From contig NZ_CADFDB010000008.1 of NCBI RefSeq assembly GCF_902832845.1, forward strand, positions 1 to 64,000: DNA of 64,000 nucleotides, written 5' to 3'. Below the pieces are notes generated by a model. That model was given only the letters and a program-made list of their open reading frames with translations. It ran no database searches and was not told where the DNA came from. Positions 51,168 to 58,591 of this stretch are shown here, in pieces. The first letter of the stretch is position 1; every line of letters begins with the position of its first letter. Source of the DNA: Burkholderia metallica. Its GTDB lineage: Bacteria > Pseudomonadota > Gammaproteobacteria > Burkholderiales > Burkholderiaceae. Made by a program: the position numbers and the translations under genes.

Positions 51168-51503
51168 ATGGAAGCGCGACAACTCTGCCGCTTCTCCGAA
51201 GTGCCCGACGGCGGCGCGCGGGTCGTCGACGACGCATGCATCGGGCGCCCGGTGATCGTCGTCAGGCGCGGCGAGCAGGTATGGGCGTATGTGAATCGTT
51301 GCCCGCACTTCTCGGTGCCGCTCGATTTCGTACCGGGCAGCGTTTCCTGTTACCGGTCGCAGGTGCTGATGTGCGCGCATCATAGCGCGCTGTTCCGGTT
51401 CGATGACGGCGTGTGTATCGATGGGCCTTGCTCGGGGGCGGCGCTGGAGGCGGTGGCCGTCGAGGTGGATGCCGCTGCGTGGATCGTCTGTCGGGGTGCC
51501 TGA
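51168..51503 (+). CDS. hapI: Rieske-type [2Fe-2S] ferredoxin
   Basis: A 111-residue Rieske ferredoxin. The cluster ligands are Cys45-x-His47 (NRCPHFSVPL) and Cys69-x-x-His72 (MCAHHSALF), with all four present. It follows hapH by three bases and is the last gene of the operon, as hapI in the known cluster. It may keep the dioxygenase iron reduced or serve an unseen oxygenase. The products of hapA and hapB, which feed 4-hydroxyacetophenone in other hosts, are not encoded here. Confidence 0.9.
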   Translation: MEARQLCRFSEVPDGGARVVDDACIGRPVIVVRRGEQVWAYVNRCPHFSVPLDFVPGSVSCYRSQVLMCAHHSALFRFDDGVCIDGPCSGAALEAVAVEVDAAAWIVCRGA

Positions 51504-51702
51504 TTCGGGGGTGACTTAAGAGGATGCGCGCGGAGGCGGTTGATGCGATGACTTTCGTATTTTTAAATCAGTAAAACTAATCATTTTAACGGTGTCGGTT
51601 GTTAGACACCTGAGCGAGCGCGATTTCTTGTGCAGCATCGAGCGAGCACCTGCCACGCAGCGCGTGGCGGCCTCGCATTTTCATAAAAAAGACGGAGACG
51701 AA

Positions 51703-52791
51703 ATGAAACTCGGGTTTGGAGCACTGGCGATTCTCGCGGTGGCGCAGGGCGCATGGGCGCAGAGCAGCGTGACGATGTTCGGGCTGATCGACGCGGGCAT
51801 TTCCTATGTCAGCAACGAGAGCGGCGGAAAGAACGTCAAATTCGACGACGGCATATTCGCGCCGAATCTGTTCGGCTTGCGCGGCACGGAAGATCTGGGT
51901 GGCGGATATCGCGCGACGTTCGCGCTCGTGAACCAGTTCTCGATGGCGAACGGCAGCATCGTCGGGACGGGGATTTTCGGGCGCAACGCGTACGTCGGCC
52001 TCGAAAGCAATCGGCTCGGCAGCATCACGCTGGGTAACCAGTACGACTTCATGGTGGATGCGCTGTTTTCAAGGAACAACGCGATTTCACGGGATATCTC
52101 GGGGTTGTACGGTTTCCGCAATGGCCCGTTCCAGCGTCTCGCGCTTCCGGACAACCCGACCGGTGCGTTCGACTGGGACCGCACGGCAGGCAGCAAGCCG
52201 ATCGCGAATTCCGTCAAGTACAGCTCGCCGACGATCGCGGGGTTTTCGGGTGGCGTGATGTATGCGTTCGGCGGGGTGGCCGGGTCGGTGGGCGCCGACA
52301 ACGCCGTCAGTGCCGGGGTGAACTATGAAGCAGGGGCGTTCGGCGTGGGAGCGGCGTATACGAACGAGAAATACGGGCCCGCGCCCGGCGTGCCGTCCAC
52401 CAGCGTGCGCAACTGGGGCGTCGGGATGCATTACGACTTCGGTGTCGTTACCGCGAATGCGCTGGTGACGACCGTGCGCAATGCGTTCAACGACGCCGGC
52501 GTGTGGATGGCCGAGGCGGGCGGACTGTGGCACGTCAGGCCGGATGTCGTGCTGGGCGCGAAGTACATGTACATGAAGGGCAACGAAGCGGTGAACGACA
52601 ACCACGCGCATCAGGTCAGCGTTGCGCTTCAGTACCTGTTCTCGAAGCGGACGATGGTTTATGTGTCAGCGGATTATCAGCGGGCGAACAGCGGCGCGAA
52701 TGCGCAGGTCAACGGCGTGCTGGATCCGAACGGAGCGTCGAGTTCCGCGAGCCAGGCGGTGGCGCGGGTGGGGGTGCATACGGTGTTTTGA
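51703..52791 (+). CDS. Gram-negative outer-membrane porin
   Basis: A 362-residue trimeric porin with a signal peptide ending at WAQ, mature QSSVTMFGLIDAGISYV, LFGLRGTEDLGGGYRATF, and a terminal Phe (GVHTVF). It is the same family as the porin at 5888-7051 but clearly divergent. An AT-rich promoter patch lies at 51555-51595. It follows hapI by 199 bases and may serve uptake of the aromatic substrate. ACGGAGACG precedes ATG 51703. A terminator follows. Confidence 0.92.
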   Translation: MKLGFGALAILAVAQGAWAQSSVTMFGLIDAGISYVSNESGGKNVKFDDGIFAPNLFGLRGTEDLGGGYRATFALVNQFSMANGSIVGTGIFGRNAYVGLESNRLGSITLGNQYDFMVDALFSRNNAISRDISGLYGFRNGPFQRLALPDNPTGAFDWDRTAGSKPIANSVKYSSPTIAGFSGGVMYAFGGVAGSVGADNAVSAGVNYEAGAFGVGAAYTNEKYGPAPGVPSTSVRNWGVGMHYDFGVVTANALVTTVRNAFNDAGVWMAEAGGLWHVRPDVVLGAKYMYMKGNEAVNDNHAHQVSVALQYLFSKRTMVYVSADYQRANSGANAQVNGVLDPNGASSSASQAVARVGVHTVF

Positions 52792-52811
52792 CGGCGTCGC
52801 GGTGCCGCGCT

Positions 52812-52931
52812 TCATAGGGTCTGCAGGTCGTCCGTCGGCACATACGAGACCGCATCGTCGAGCGCATCAATCGGAAAACGGGCCGGACGGCCCGTTTTCT
52901 TTTCCACTATTACTGCCTTGGTGGTTGCCAT
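52812..52931 (-). CDS. Tiny protein overlapping the porin terminator
   Basis: A 39-residue frame, MATTKAVIVEKKTGRPARF then PIDALDDAVSYVPTDDLQTL, with host-like codons and a balanced composition. It begins six bases after the stop of the 83-residue gene upstream on the same strand. Its codons for KKTGRPARF are the inverted repeat that terminates the porin gene on the other strand. No ribosome site is clear and no family is recognised. It may be a real second gene of the divergent operon, or chance. Confidence 0.45.
   Translation of the reverse strand: MATTKAVIVEKKTGRPARFPIDALDDAVSYVPTDDLQTL
52874..52900 (+). terminator. Terminator of the second porin gene
   Basis: Stem CGGGCC-GGAC-GGCCCG flanked by AAAA and TTTTCTTTT, 88 bases after the porin stop. 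The A and T runs on both sides let it work in both directions. It overlaps a possible tiny coding frame on the minus strand. Confidence 0.75.
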
Positions 52932-52937
52932 ACGCGC

Positions 52938-53189
52938 TTACGCGGGATTCATGACGGCGCCGCCGCTTGCGCCGAAGTAATCCTTGACCACCCGCTTCGG
53001 CACGGCCGTACGGGTCAGTTCCGGAAGATTGCGCATCAGCGGGACATCGCCACCGCTTGCATGCAACGTCACGCCGCACCGGGCGAAACAGGCGACGGCA
53101 TCCTGCACCGTACCGCGTTCCAGGATTTCGGTAATGCGGTTGACGTTTCCGCGCAATTTAATGCCTTCCGCGATGCCAAGTTTGCTCAT
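52938..53189 (-). CDS. Hypothetical protein, 83 residues
   Basis: A small basic protein (MSKLGIAEGIKLRGNVNRI opening, ILERGTVQDAVACFARCGV middle, VPKRVVKDYFGASGG near the end) without signal peptide or membrane segment. AGAGG precedes ATG 53189. It is divergent from a ribbon-helix-helix regulator gene across a strong inverted-repeat operator, an arrangement common for phage-type switch genes and toxin-antitoxin loci. Function unknown. Confidence 0.7.
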   Translation of the reverse strand: MSKLGIAEGIKLRGNVNRITEILERGTVQDAVACFARCGVTLHASGGDVPLMRNLPELTRTAVPKRVVKDYFGASGGAVMNPA

Positions 53190-53216
53190 ATCTGCCTCTT
53201 TTTCTAGAGAAGGTGA

Positions 53217-53280
53217 GTCACGGAGTGTGACGTGAGTGACTTTAGGGCATGGCTTGAGGCTCGAATAGCCATGCTAAAGT
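53217..53280. promoter_or_regulatory. Operator region with nested inverted repeats
   Basis: A near-perfect 14-bp inverted repeat, ACTTTAGGGCATGGCT (53239-53254) against AGCCATGCTAAAGT (53267-53280), with a 12-base spacer and two extra G in one arm, abuts the regulator start. Beside it GTCAC-GGAGT-GTGAC (53217-53231) forms a second dyad. Together they fill the 97-base divergent promoter gap and are the expected binding site of the ribbon-helix-helix protein. Confidence 0.65.
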
Positions 53281-53286
53281 GATTGC

Positions 53287-54090
53287 ATGGTTGATAAACT
53301 AAAAGAACCCACGGAGCCGCTGTTTGCTCGTATTCCGGTGAGTCTCAAGAGGCGTCTGGTCGCCTCGGCGAAGGCGCAGGGGACGAGCGTCGGACGGGAA
53401 CTCGCGCGTCTTCTCGAGGAGCGCTTCGATTCGGGGTTGTCGGCATCTTTACAGCGCCAGTTCGACGAATTTCGGCGCGCCCAAGGTGCCGAGCGAGCAG
53501 TTTGGCTGGAGAATAATCAGGCGTTTCTTGAAGAGCATTTGCTGGAATGTGTAAAAGCCGCGCAACGCGGCGATATTGCGGCGCTCGTCAAGCTCGGCAG
53601 TGCAGTTCGTGCGGCTCAACGCCATCGCCGACGTGGACGTGCGGGGATCGACTCGAGAATTGAAGCGCGAAAGCGCGCGTTGTTGCAGGAGCAAGCAGCC
53701 AGGGACGAGGCGGCGAGGGTTCAGCAAAATTTCATATTTGGCACGGGTGAGCCCATCGAGGATTTTCAACTGCATCCCGAGGAGCGTTGGCGGCAAAATC
53801 TGATCAAGCAGCTGAATAACATGCCGACCGGGACTAAAAAGAAGCTGGCTGTGGGGCTTGGCTGGCGGTCGATGTCCCGCGTAAGTCACATACTTGCGCC
53901 GAAGGGGCAGAAAGGGCATCGGCCGATTTCGAAGGCGCTCGCAACGAAGATTGCAGAGATTCTCGAAATCGATTTCAAGGTGCTGGACAAGATCGAGCCC
54001 GATCGTGACATCGCGGGAATGCTTCACGCTGGCAGGAAGCTGGAGAAGGTTCTCGGTGACGTTGCAAAAATAGGGCCCCGATCCAAGTGA
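53287..54090 (+). CDS. Ribbon-helix-helix (Arc-type) DNA-binding protein with C-terminal helical domain
   Basis: A 267-residue protein. Residues about 8-46 (FARIPVSLKRRLVASAKAQ then SVGRELARLLEERF) form an Arc/MetJ-like ribbon-helix-helix that would contact DNA through its beta strand. A basic, helix-rich linker follows (residues 105-145), and the C-terminal part (about 180-240) has a helix-turn-helix-like stretch (GLGWRSMSRVSHILAPKGQ, then ISKALATKIAEILEI). Such two-module proteins are unusual. The divergent operator abuts its start, so autoregulation is likely. First gene of the probable island. Confidence 0.75.
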   Translation: MVDKLKEPTEPLFARIPVSLKRRLVASAKAQGTSVGRELARLLEERFDSGLSASLQRQFDEFRRAQGAERAVWLENNQAFLEEHLLECVKAAQRGDIAALVKLGSAVRAAQRHRRRGRAGIDSRIEARKRALLQEQAARDEAARVQQNFIFGTGEPIEDFQLHPEERWRQNLIKQLNNMPTGTKKKLAVGLGWRSMSRVSHILAPKGQKGHRPISKALATKIAEILEIDFKVLDKIEPDRDIAGMLHAGRKLEKVLGDVAKIGPRSK

Positions 54091-54182
54091 GTGTGCATCG
54101 CTGGCCCGGGCGTCCGGAATCGCCTGCGCGCAGGCCGGATCGGGGGCGCCACCCGACCAACGTACGACTCCTCCGGCACTTC

Positions 54183-54237
54183 TTGCCCGCTATCCGATTT
54201 TCAGTATAATGAACCCACGTTCGGAATGTCGAACGTG
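54183..54237 (+). promoter_or_regulatory. Sigma-70 promoter with downstream dyad operator
   Basis: TTGCCC (54183-54188), a 16-base spacer and a perfect TATAAT (54205-54210) are followed at once by the inverted repeat CACGTTCG-GAATGT-CGAACGTG (54216-54237) covering the start of transcription: a classic repressor-controlled promoter. The next recognisable gene begins at 54387, leaving a leader of about 165 bases that holds a GTCGGA-CTA-TCCGAC hairpin (54256-54270). Confidence 0.6.
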
Positions 54238-54386
54238 AGGAATCAAGCATCCAGAGTCGGACTATCCGACGCCAACCTGCCCTCCCGGGCAAGGTGGACG
54301 CCTTCAGGCGATGCGGCCGATTTACGGCAACGAAGCGGGAGCAGCATGGCTGGCACCGGTTCGATAACCACTCATCCGGAGCTACC

Positions 54387-54728
54387 ATGCATCAAGCTAC
54401 CTCTACCTCCTGCGCCGCGGTCTGTGAAGACTGGTCGCATTTTCTTCCCGGTTTCACGCTGACGCATACGGTTCATCTCGTATCGGGATTGAATCCGGGC
54501 ATCGTCTCGACGGCGGCCGCCGTGCTCGAAGGTGAAACGGCGACGGTCGACCGTTGGGCCATCGCCCGCTGCGGCGACGTGCTCGACCAGAAGATCGTTC
54601 TCGCGGAAATGACGGAAAGGCAGGCGGTTCGACTGCGTGACCGGCTTGCGGCGCTCGATGGCGTGCTTCGTACGAGGATCGAGCATCATTTTGTTCGAGC
54701 GGGGGCGGCTGTGTCCGGCACGTCGTGA
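54387..54728 (+). CDS. Hypothetical protein, 113 residues
   Basis: A small soluble protein with no recognised domain: HFLPGFTLTHTVHLVSGLN, LEGETATVDRWAIARCGDV, ending in a basic helix (TERQAVRLRDRLAALDGVLRTR). CGGAG stands eight bases before ATG 54387. It is driven by the promoter-operator at 54183-54237. Its codon use is close to the host average. Function unknown. Confidence 0.6.
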   Translation: MHQATSTSCAAVCEDWSHFLPGFTLTHTVHLVSGLNPGIVSTAAAVLEGETATVDRWAIARCGDVLDQKIVLAEMTERQAVRLRDRLAALDGVLRTRIEHHFVRAGAAVSGTS

Positions 54729-54769
54729 CGGCATCGGCGGCGTTGGGCTGATGGTCGACCGCCTCGTAC

Positions 54770-54868
54770 ATGCGCGTACTGCTGGCCCAGTGTGGACTCG
54801 TGAAGCGGTACGAGGACGGTACCTTTGCGCTTACCGTGGCGGCCCGCAGGCGATTGGCTGCAAGTTGA
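54770..54868 (+). pseudogene. Winged-helix-like remnant
   Basis: A 32-residue frame, MRVLLAQCGLVKRYEDGTF then ALTVAARRRLAAS, reads like the end of a winged-helix regulator (AGLV-x-R-x-DG-x-F-ALT pattern) but has no room for the rest of the domain; an in-frame stop lies at 54749-54751. It is most likely the surviving tail of a deleted gene, or chance. Confidence 0.3.
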
Positions 54869-54967
54869 TGAAGAAGCGCGGCGGCCGCAATGCCATCGCG
54901 ATGTGCCGCTTGGCAGCTGCAGACACTACCGAGATAATCAGCGGGTTCAATTTCCGGGGTGAACGTT

Positions 54968-55477
54968 ATGCCGCTGTCCTCCACACAAATCGGCGCAATT
55001 GGCGAGAACTTGCTGGTCAATGCCGTTATGAAGGGTAGCTGCGGCCGGCTTTCACCGTTTCAGCCTCTGGCCGATGACGACGGCATTGATTGCTTGTTCT
55101 GGGACAAGGCGACCGGCCAATCAGTCGCCATCCAACTGAAGTGCCGGACCGTCACCCTATATAAGCCCGGCACCAAGGAGCGAGGAAATCAAGCCCACTT
55201 TGAAGTCAGGAAGACGACCTTCAACGAGATGCGTCGTGCGTATCTGGTCGCAGGGCTCTGCAACGAGGAGCTGACAGGTTTTGTCGTGACATGGTTCGTG
55301 CCGATGTCGATTTTGCCGGAACTCGCTCGCAATAGTGCATCCAAGTGGGTCATCCGGCCCAACAAGTCGGAAAGTAGCGCGGACCGCTTTGCGCCTTACC
55401 GGTGTACTTCGGTCGATGAGCTAGTCCAGCGGATCATCGCGATCTGCGAGCCAAACAAAATTGTGGCCGCACTGTAG
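54968..55477 (+). CDS. DUF4365-like protein (probable PD-(D/E)XK nuclease fold)
   Basis: A 169-residue protein. STQIGAIGENLLVNAVMKG, DDDGIDCLFWDKATGQ and VAIQLKCR give the E...GID...(x-Q-L-K) pattern of the restriction-endonuclease-like fold seen in DUF4365 and related families: Glu14, Asp41, Gln57 and Lys59 are the candidate active-site residues. Proteins of this type occur near restriction and defence genes. ATG 54968 is chosen; GTG 54959 also fits. Stand-alone gene. Confidence 0.65.
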   Translation: MPLSSTQIGAIGENLLVNAVMKGSCGRLSPFQPLADDDGIDCLFWDKATGQSVAIQLKCRTVTLYKPGTKERGNQAHFEVRKTTFNEMRRAYLVAGLCNEELTGFVVTWFVPMSILPELARNSASKWVIRPNKSESSADRFAPYRCTSVDELVQRIIAICEPNKIVAAL

Positions 55478-55526
55478 TTTTCTTAAATCCATTTGTTCCC
55501 CCGCAGGCTTACCCATGTTCGATCGC

Positions 55527-55564
55527 CACATTGGCGTCAAGCCTGCATCCCCTTCGCCAATGTG
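55527..55564. repeat. Perfect 10-bp inverted repeat
   Basis: CACATTGGCG (55527-55536) and CGCCAATGTG (55555-55564) with an 18-base loop, 50 bases after the DUF4365-like gene. There is no T-run, so it is not a standard terminator. Confidence 0.6.
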
Positions 55565-55736
55565 CCGTTACCGGTTATTAGGGATGGAGGCACTGAAAAG
55601 AGATTCAGGGCCCCCCTTTAGCATTAATTCTGGTTAGGCTTGTTGGGTAAGACTCAGCCGGCAGGTAAGTGTCCCCGTAATCAAAACCACAACAAGGGCC
55701 CCGTATCTGAAACTAATGCACCTCAGCAAATAGCAA

Positions 55737-55900
55737 CTTCGAATAGTTTCACTTAACCGGGCGAATTCCGCTTAAACCCGACAAAAAGCGTAGAAAAATC
55801 AGTTGCTTCCACGCTTCAGTTCTTGCATCCCGGGAACAGACACGGTGCGAACTTCAGCGTCATCCGAAGCGCTGCTCTCGTCTGCACGCTTCGAATAGTT
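55737..55900. repeat. Direct repeat CTTCGAATAGTT
   Basis: Two exact 12-base copies (55737-55748 and 55889-55900), each followed by four variable bases and TTAA, 152 bases apart. They could be the footprint of a recombination event or two copies of a protein-binding site. Confidence 0.5.
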
Positions 55901-56114
55901 CTATTTAAGGTGACACCATGGCCACCGATGGCCGTTCGCATCGGACGATTGCGCCGTAGCGCGCAAGCGCGCGCCAACGTCGTCGGCGTGAGCGTCTTCG
56001 TCGTGGGCCGGCATCAAGACTTCGCCGGAAACGATAAGGAAGACCTCCGACTGTACCGACGAAGACTGCCCCGGCACGGAGGGGCAAATCTCAAGGAATA
56101 CTTGTCGCTACCGC

Positions 56115-56345
56115 TCATCGAAATGGAATGCTTTGGTGGCATCTTGTAACGTCGCGGATATTCGTGACCCAGTGCATGGCACGCGTCGCTCCGTAAAGTG
56201 CTTCAGCGAAAAGATGCAGATATGGAGAAGAGACCGACGTTTGTAAGCGGCGCTCCTTCAGCTTCTTGAATGCCTGGCTTCGATTGGGCGCAAAGATGAT
56301 GAGGTCGTTGATGTGCTCGGCGACCGGCGTGCGCCCGGGTTCGGT
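56115..56345 (-). pseudogene. Possible gene remnant (C-terminal piece)
   Basis: A 77-codon open stretch with no start codon at its front (it begins right after a stop). It reads like protein: TPVAEHINDLIIFAPNRSQ, FKKLKERRLQTSV, PYLHLFAEALYGATRAMHW. No family recognised. It lies just downstream of the 489-residue gene on the same strand. Confidence 0.35.
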
Positions 56346-56448
56346 TGGTCGAACTCAGGCGCACGAGCTCGCACGTTTATGGGCGGGGGCCGTGATGACT
56401 GCAGCACACTAGAAACAGGGTCGAGGCAGTTGCGTTAGATTTTTCCAG

Positions 56449-57918
56449 TCAGGCGTGAATGGCGCTTTCGGGTCCAGGATTCTCCTCTCGCGCTCCTTTC
56501 ATCACGTGTGAAAACAGGTTCATCAACTCCTGCGAGCTGCGATTTTTCACCGCGAACTCAAGCAACTGCTGCTGATGCGCTTTGCGTATGCTCTGGAGCG
56601 ATGCGTATGCCCGTGCTTCACCTGCACGCAAGTTACCGAAATACATCTGACTGTAGATTTGTCCGATAAGCTCACCTGAGTGTGCGCGAACTGACGTGTC
56701 AACATCAGTTCCACTTCCTGCCCACGGAAATACGGCATACGTCCGATTGCTGCGACTTCCCGGAAGCTCCCTTGCGGTCCGGACGCGCCGGTGCTCTGAC
56801 TCACCTTCCCAGTTCCCCGTAACGTAGAATGTGCTGACAACCGCGAAAGCAAAGATGGTCAGGTGTTCCGCATTTCCATGCACCTGTTGTGCGTTGCGCT
56901 TCTCACCACCTCCTCGGCCTGGCATGTAGTGGTCACGCAATGCGAAGCTCCACTCGGCTGCTAACTCAATGTTTTCTCGCGTCATAGGCAGGTCGAACAA
57001 GTTGGCATCAATAAACCGCCCGTTGGACCCGAAGAAGCGGGACAGCAAATCAACAAGCCCGGCCTTTTGTCCCTCCCTGTTGTCAGGCCAGTCCTCTATG
57101 ACAGCCGGGACGAAATCGAAACCGTGTGCGTTAAATTGGCTCAGAAATTCAAAGCTCACCACCGCGGCCTCACGGCCAAGCTTGTCCTTACGGCACCACT
57201 CTAACAGCGCACGATTGACCGCTAGGTTGGCAGAAATTCGTGCAGGAAGACTCGGGGGCAGCGTGCCCACCAAAGATGAATCCGCACACCATTCACTGAC
57301 CTGCCGTTTCATTTGCGACAGCACTTCAAACGAACATGCTCGAGTAATCTCGATAGGGGTGGTCATATGGAGAGACAATCCGGCTGAGACATGTTTCGCA
57401 TAGCTGGAATCGAGTGTTCGCCTGTCCTGCCACGTTTCTAGCCACGCGAGGGCAGCACCGAATTCGCAATCTCCGTTCAGCGGTAACTGCGTATTCGTGG
57501 AAAACGAAGACGGCGCCAGCCATCTCGTCATCCTGTGGTACGGGCCGGATTCGTCGTCAAGGCAATCTACAAGTTGCCGTCTGGCGTCCAGGAACGTATG
57601 CCCCTCCGACCCGACGTCGGCATCTGAGGCGATTTGTGTTAGAAAACGCATGGACTCGTCGCCCTGCGGAACGATATAGCGTTCCCCCTCCGGGCTAGTA
57701 CCCCACCGTTCGGTCGGCAGTTCAGCCAAAAGCCACAACATCCATTTGTTGTGTACGCGGTTCGCCGGGGCCTTGAATGCCCGTGCGAGAACGGGAATGT
57801 CATCGCAGGGCGCCGCACGCAGGATATCGGCAGCCTGCGGTTGCGAAATAGACAGAATTGCTGCCGTCTTGGGTTTTACCGTACGCCAGTCGCCATCTCG
57901 TTGTTCCGCCGTTGTCAT
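56449..57918 (-). CDS. Unrecognised 489-residue protein
   Basis: A large soluble protein with no signal peptide, no membrane segment and no nucleotide-binding motif I can see. Features: Pro/Ala-rich front with PCDDIPVLARAFKAPANRVHN; several Trp-rich helices (WMLWLLAELPTERW, WLETWQDRR); a central RISANLAVNRALLEWCRKD; and a Gly/basic patch (MPGRGGGEKRNAQ). It is mostly helical by composition. It follows the small acidic Cys-rich gene by 62 bases on the same strand and lies near the Gabija-like pair, so a role in island maintenance or defence is possible but unproven. Confidence 0.7.
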   Translation of the reverse strand: MTTAEQRDGDWRTVKPKTAAILSISQPQAADILRAAPCDDIPVLARAFKAPANRVHNKWMLWLLAELPTERWGTSPEGERYIVPQGDESMRFLTQIASDADVGSEGHTFLDARRQLVDCLDDESGPYHRMTRWLAPSSFSTNTQLPLNGDCEFGAALAWLETWQDRRTLDSSYAKHVSAGLSLHMTTPIEITRACSFEVLSQMKRQVSEWCADSSLVGTLPPSLPARISANLAVNRALLEWCRKDKLGREAAVVSFEFLSQFNAHGFDFVPAVIEDWPDNREGQKAGLVDLLSRFFGSNGRFIDANLFDLPMTRENIELAAEWSFALRDHYMPGRGGGEKRNAQQVHGNAEHLTIFAFAVVSTFYVTGNWEGESEHRRVRTARELPGSRSNRTYAVFPWAGSGTDVDTSVRAHSGELIGQIYSQMYFGNLRAGEARAYASLQSIRKAHQQQLLEFAVKNRSSQELMNLFSHVMKGAREENPGPESAIHA

Positions 57919-57944
57919 CGTGCTTTCCTAATTTCATTCTTTAA

Positions 57945-57973
57945 GGCTGGGCCGCGATTCGCAGCCCAGCTTT
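57945..57973 (-). terminator. Hairpin between the small acidic gene and the 489-residue gene
   Basis: Stem GCTGGGC / GCCCAGC with a loop of 9-11 bases, seven bases after the small gene on the minus strand. The T-run after it is poor, so it may be an attenuator that lowers expression of the second gene. Confidence 0.4.
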
Positions 57974-57980
57974 CTGCCAG

Positions 57981-58220
57981 TTACGCCGGGTCGTGGAAGT
58001 CCTCGCCGTCGCCGCAATCGCCATCGTTGGGCCCGTTGCACTCCAGGCAATGGCCATCGACATTGCCGCTGTTACGGACATCGACGTCGAGCATGTCGTC
58101 GATGTGGTCGCATTCGTATGCGGCCAGTGTTTCGTCGGTCACATGTGCCTCGAGCATCGTTGGGTCATCCTGCGGGCAAGTATCGCAAGCAATCGGGCGG
58201 TGATTTTTGTCGTATTTCAT
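57981..58220 (-). CDS. Small acidic Cys-rich protein
   Basis: A 79-residue, very acidic protein with two Cys pairs, CDTCPQDD (about 13-20) and CLECNGPNDGDC (about 58-69), and a His in KNHRP and in YECDHIDD. It could bind one zinc ion or an Fe-S cluster; its charge resembles DNA-mimic or small adaptor proteins. ATG 58220 has GAGGA upstream. It is encoded directly before the 489-residue protein. Family not recognised. Confidence 0.6.
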   Translation of the reverse strand: MKYDKNHRPIACDTCPQDDPTMLEAHVTDETLAAYECDHIDDMLDVDVRNSGNVDGHCLECNGPNDGDCGDGEDFHDPA

Positions 58221-58591
58221 CGTCGTGTCCTCTGGTGCCTCCGCGACTTCGGGGAGAGCTGGTTCCAAGTGTTACCGGTTCGATTTCAGCAGATGACGTC
58301 GAAAAAATCACGGATTGGAAATCCCACCCCCCCTTCGCTATGACGCGGGAACTGGCGATTTGACCCGAGGTTTCGGCCAGCCGCTGACGTTGGTGCCCGA
58401 CGAGTCACACGGTTTCACCGCGGAACGGGGTAAACACCGTCCAGCCTATAAGGAGACAAAAGAGGAAGACATCAAGCCGAAACGGCTTTGCTCCCCGACG
58501 TCCGAGTCATTGCACGTAGCCACTGACCCGGCATGCCGACTTCGTAGAGGTTGCCGCGCCAGGGGGTAGGATTCAACGAGCCGTTTACGAA
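58221..58591. other. Intergenic region after the Gabija-like operon
   Basis: 371 bases without a convincing gene. On the minus strand AAGCCG-TTT-CGGCTT (about 58480-58496) with pyrimidine-rich sequence after it could be a weak terminator for the helicase gene. The right part must hold the promoter of the small acidic gene. Confidence 0.45.

Larger units (their letters stand above)
55478..56448. other. Long non-coding stretch of the island
   Basis: Nearly 1 kb without a convincing intact gene. It holds a 10-bp stem with an 18-base loop (55527-55564), a CTTGTTG/CAACAAG pairing in 55640-55720, a direct repeat CTTCGAATAGTT (55737-55748, 55889-55900), and at 56115-56345 on the minus strand a protein-like remnant. 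It could be decayed DNA from an earlier insertion or contain an unrecognised RNA. Confidence 0.5.

Noticed and set aside
54637-55038. A 133-codon frame overlapping the 113-residue and DUF4365-like genes
   Set aside because: It overlaps two better-supported genes, and its translation shows no recognisable pattern.
55478-55822. Retron-type or toxin-inhibiting structured RNA
   Set aside because: Stems are present, but no reverse transcriptase gene or tandem RNA repeats occur nearby; kept only as an unassigned structured stretch.
55823-56149. A 108-codon plus-strand frame in the long island gap
   Set aside because: Unconvincing translation, weak start context, and it runs against a more protein-like remnant on the other strand.
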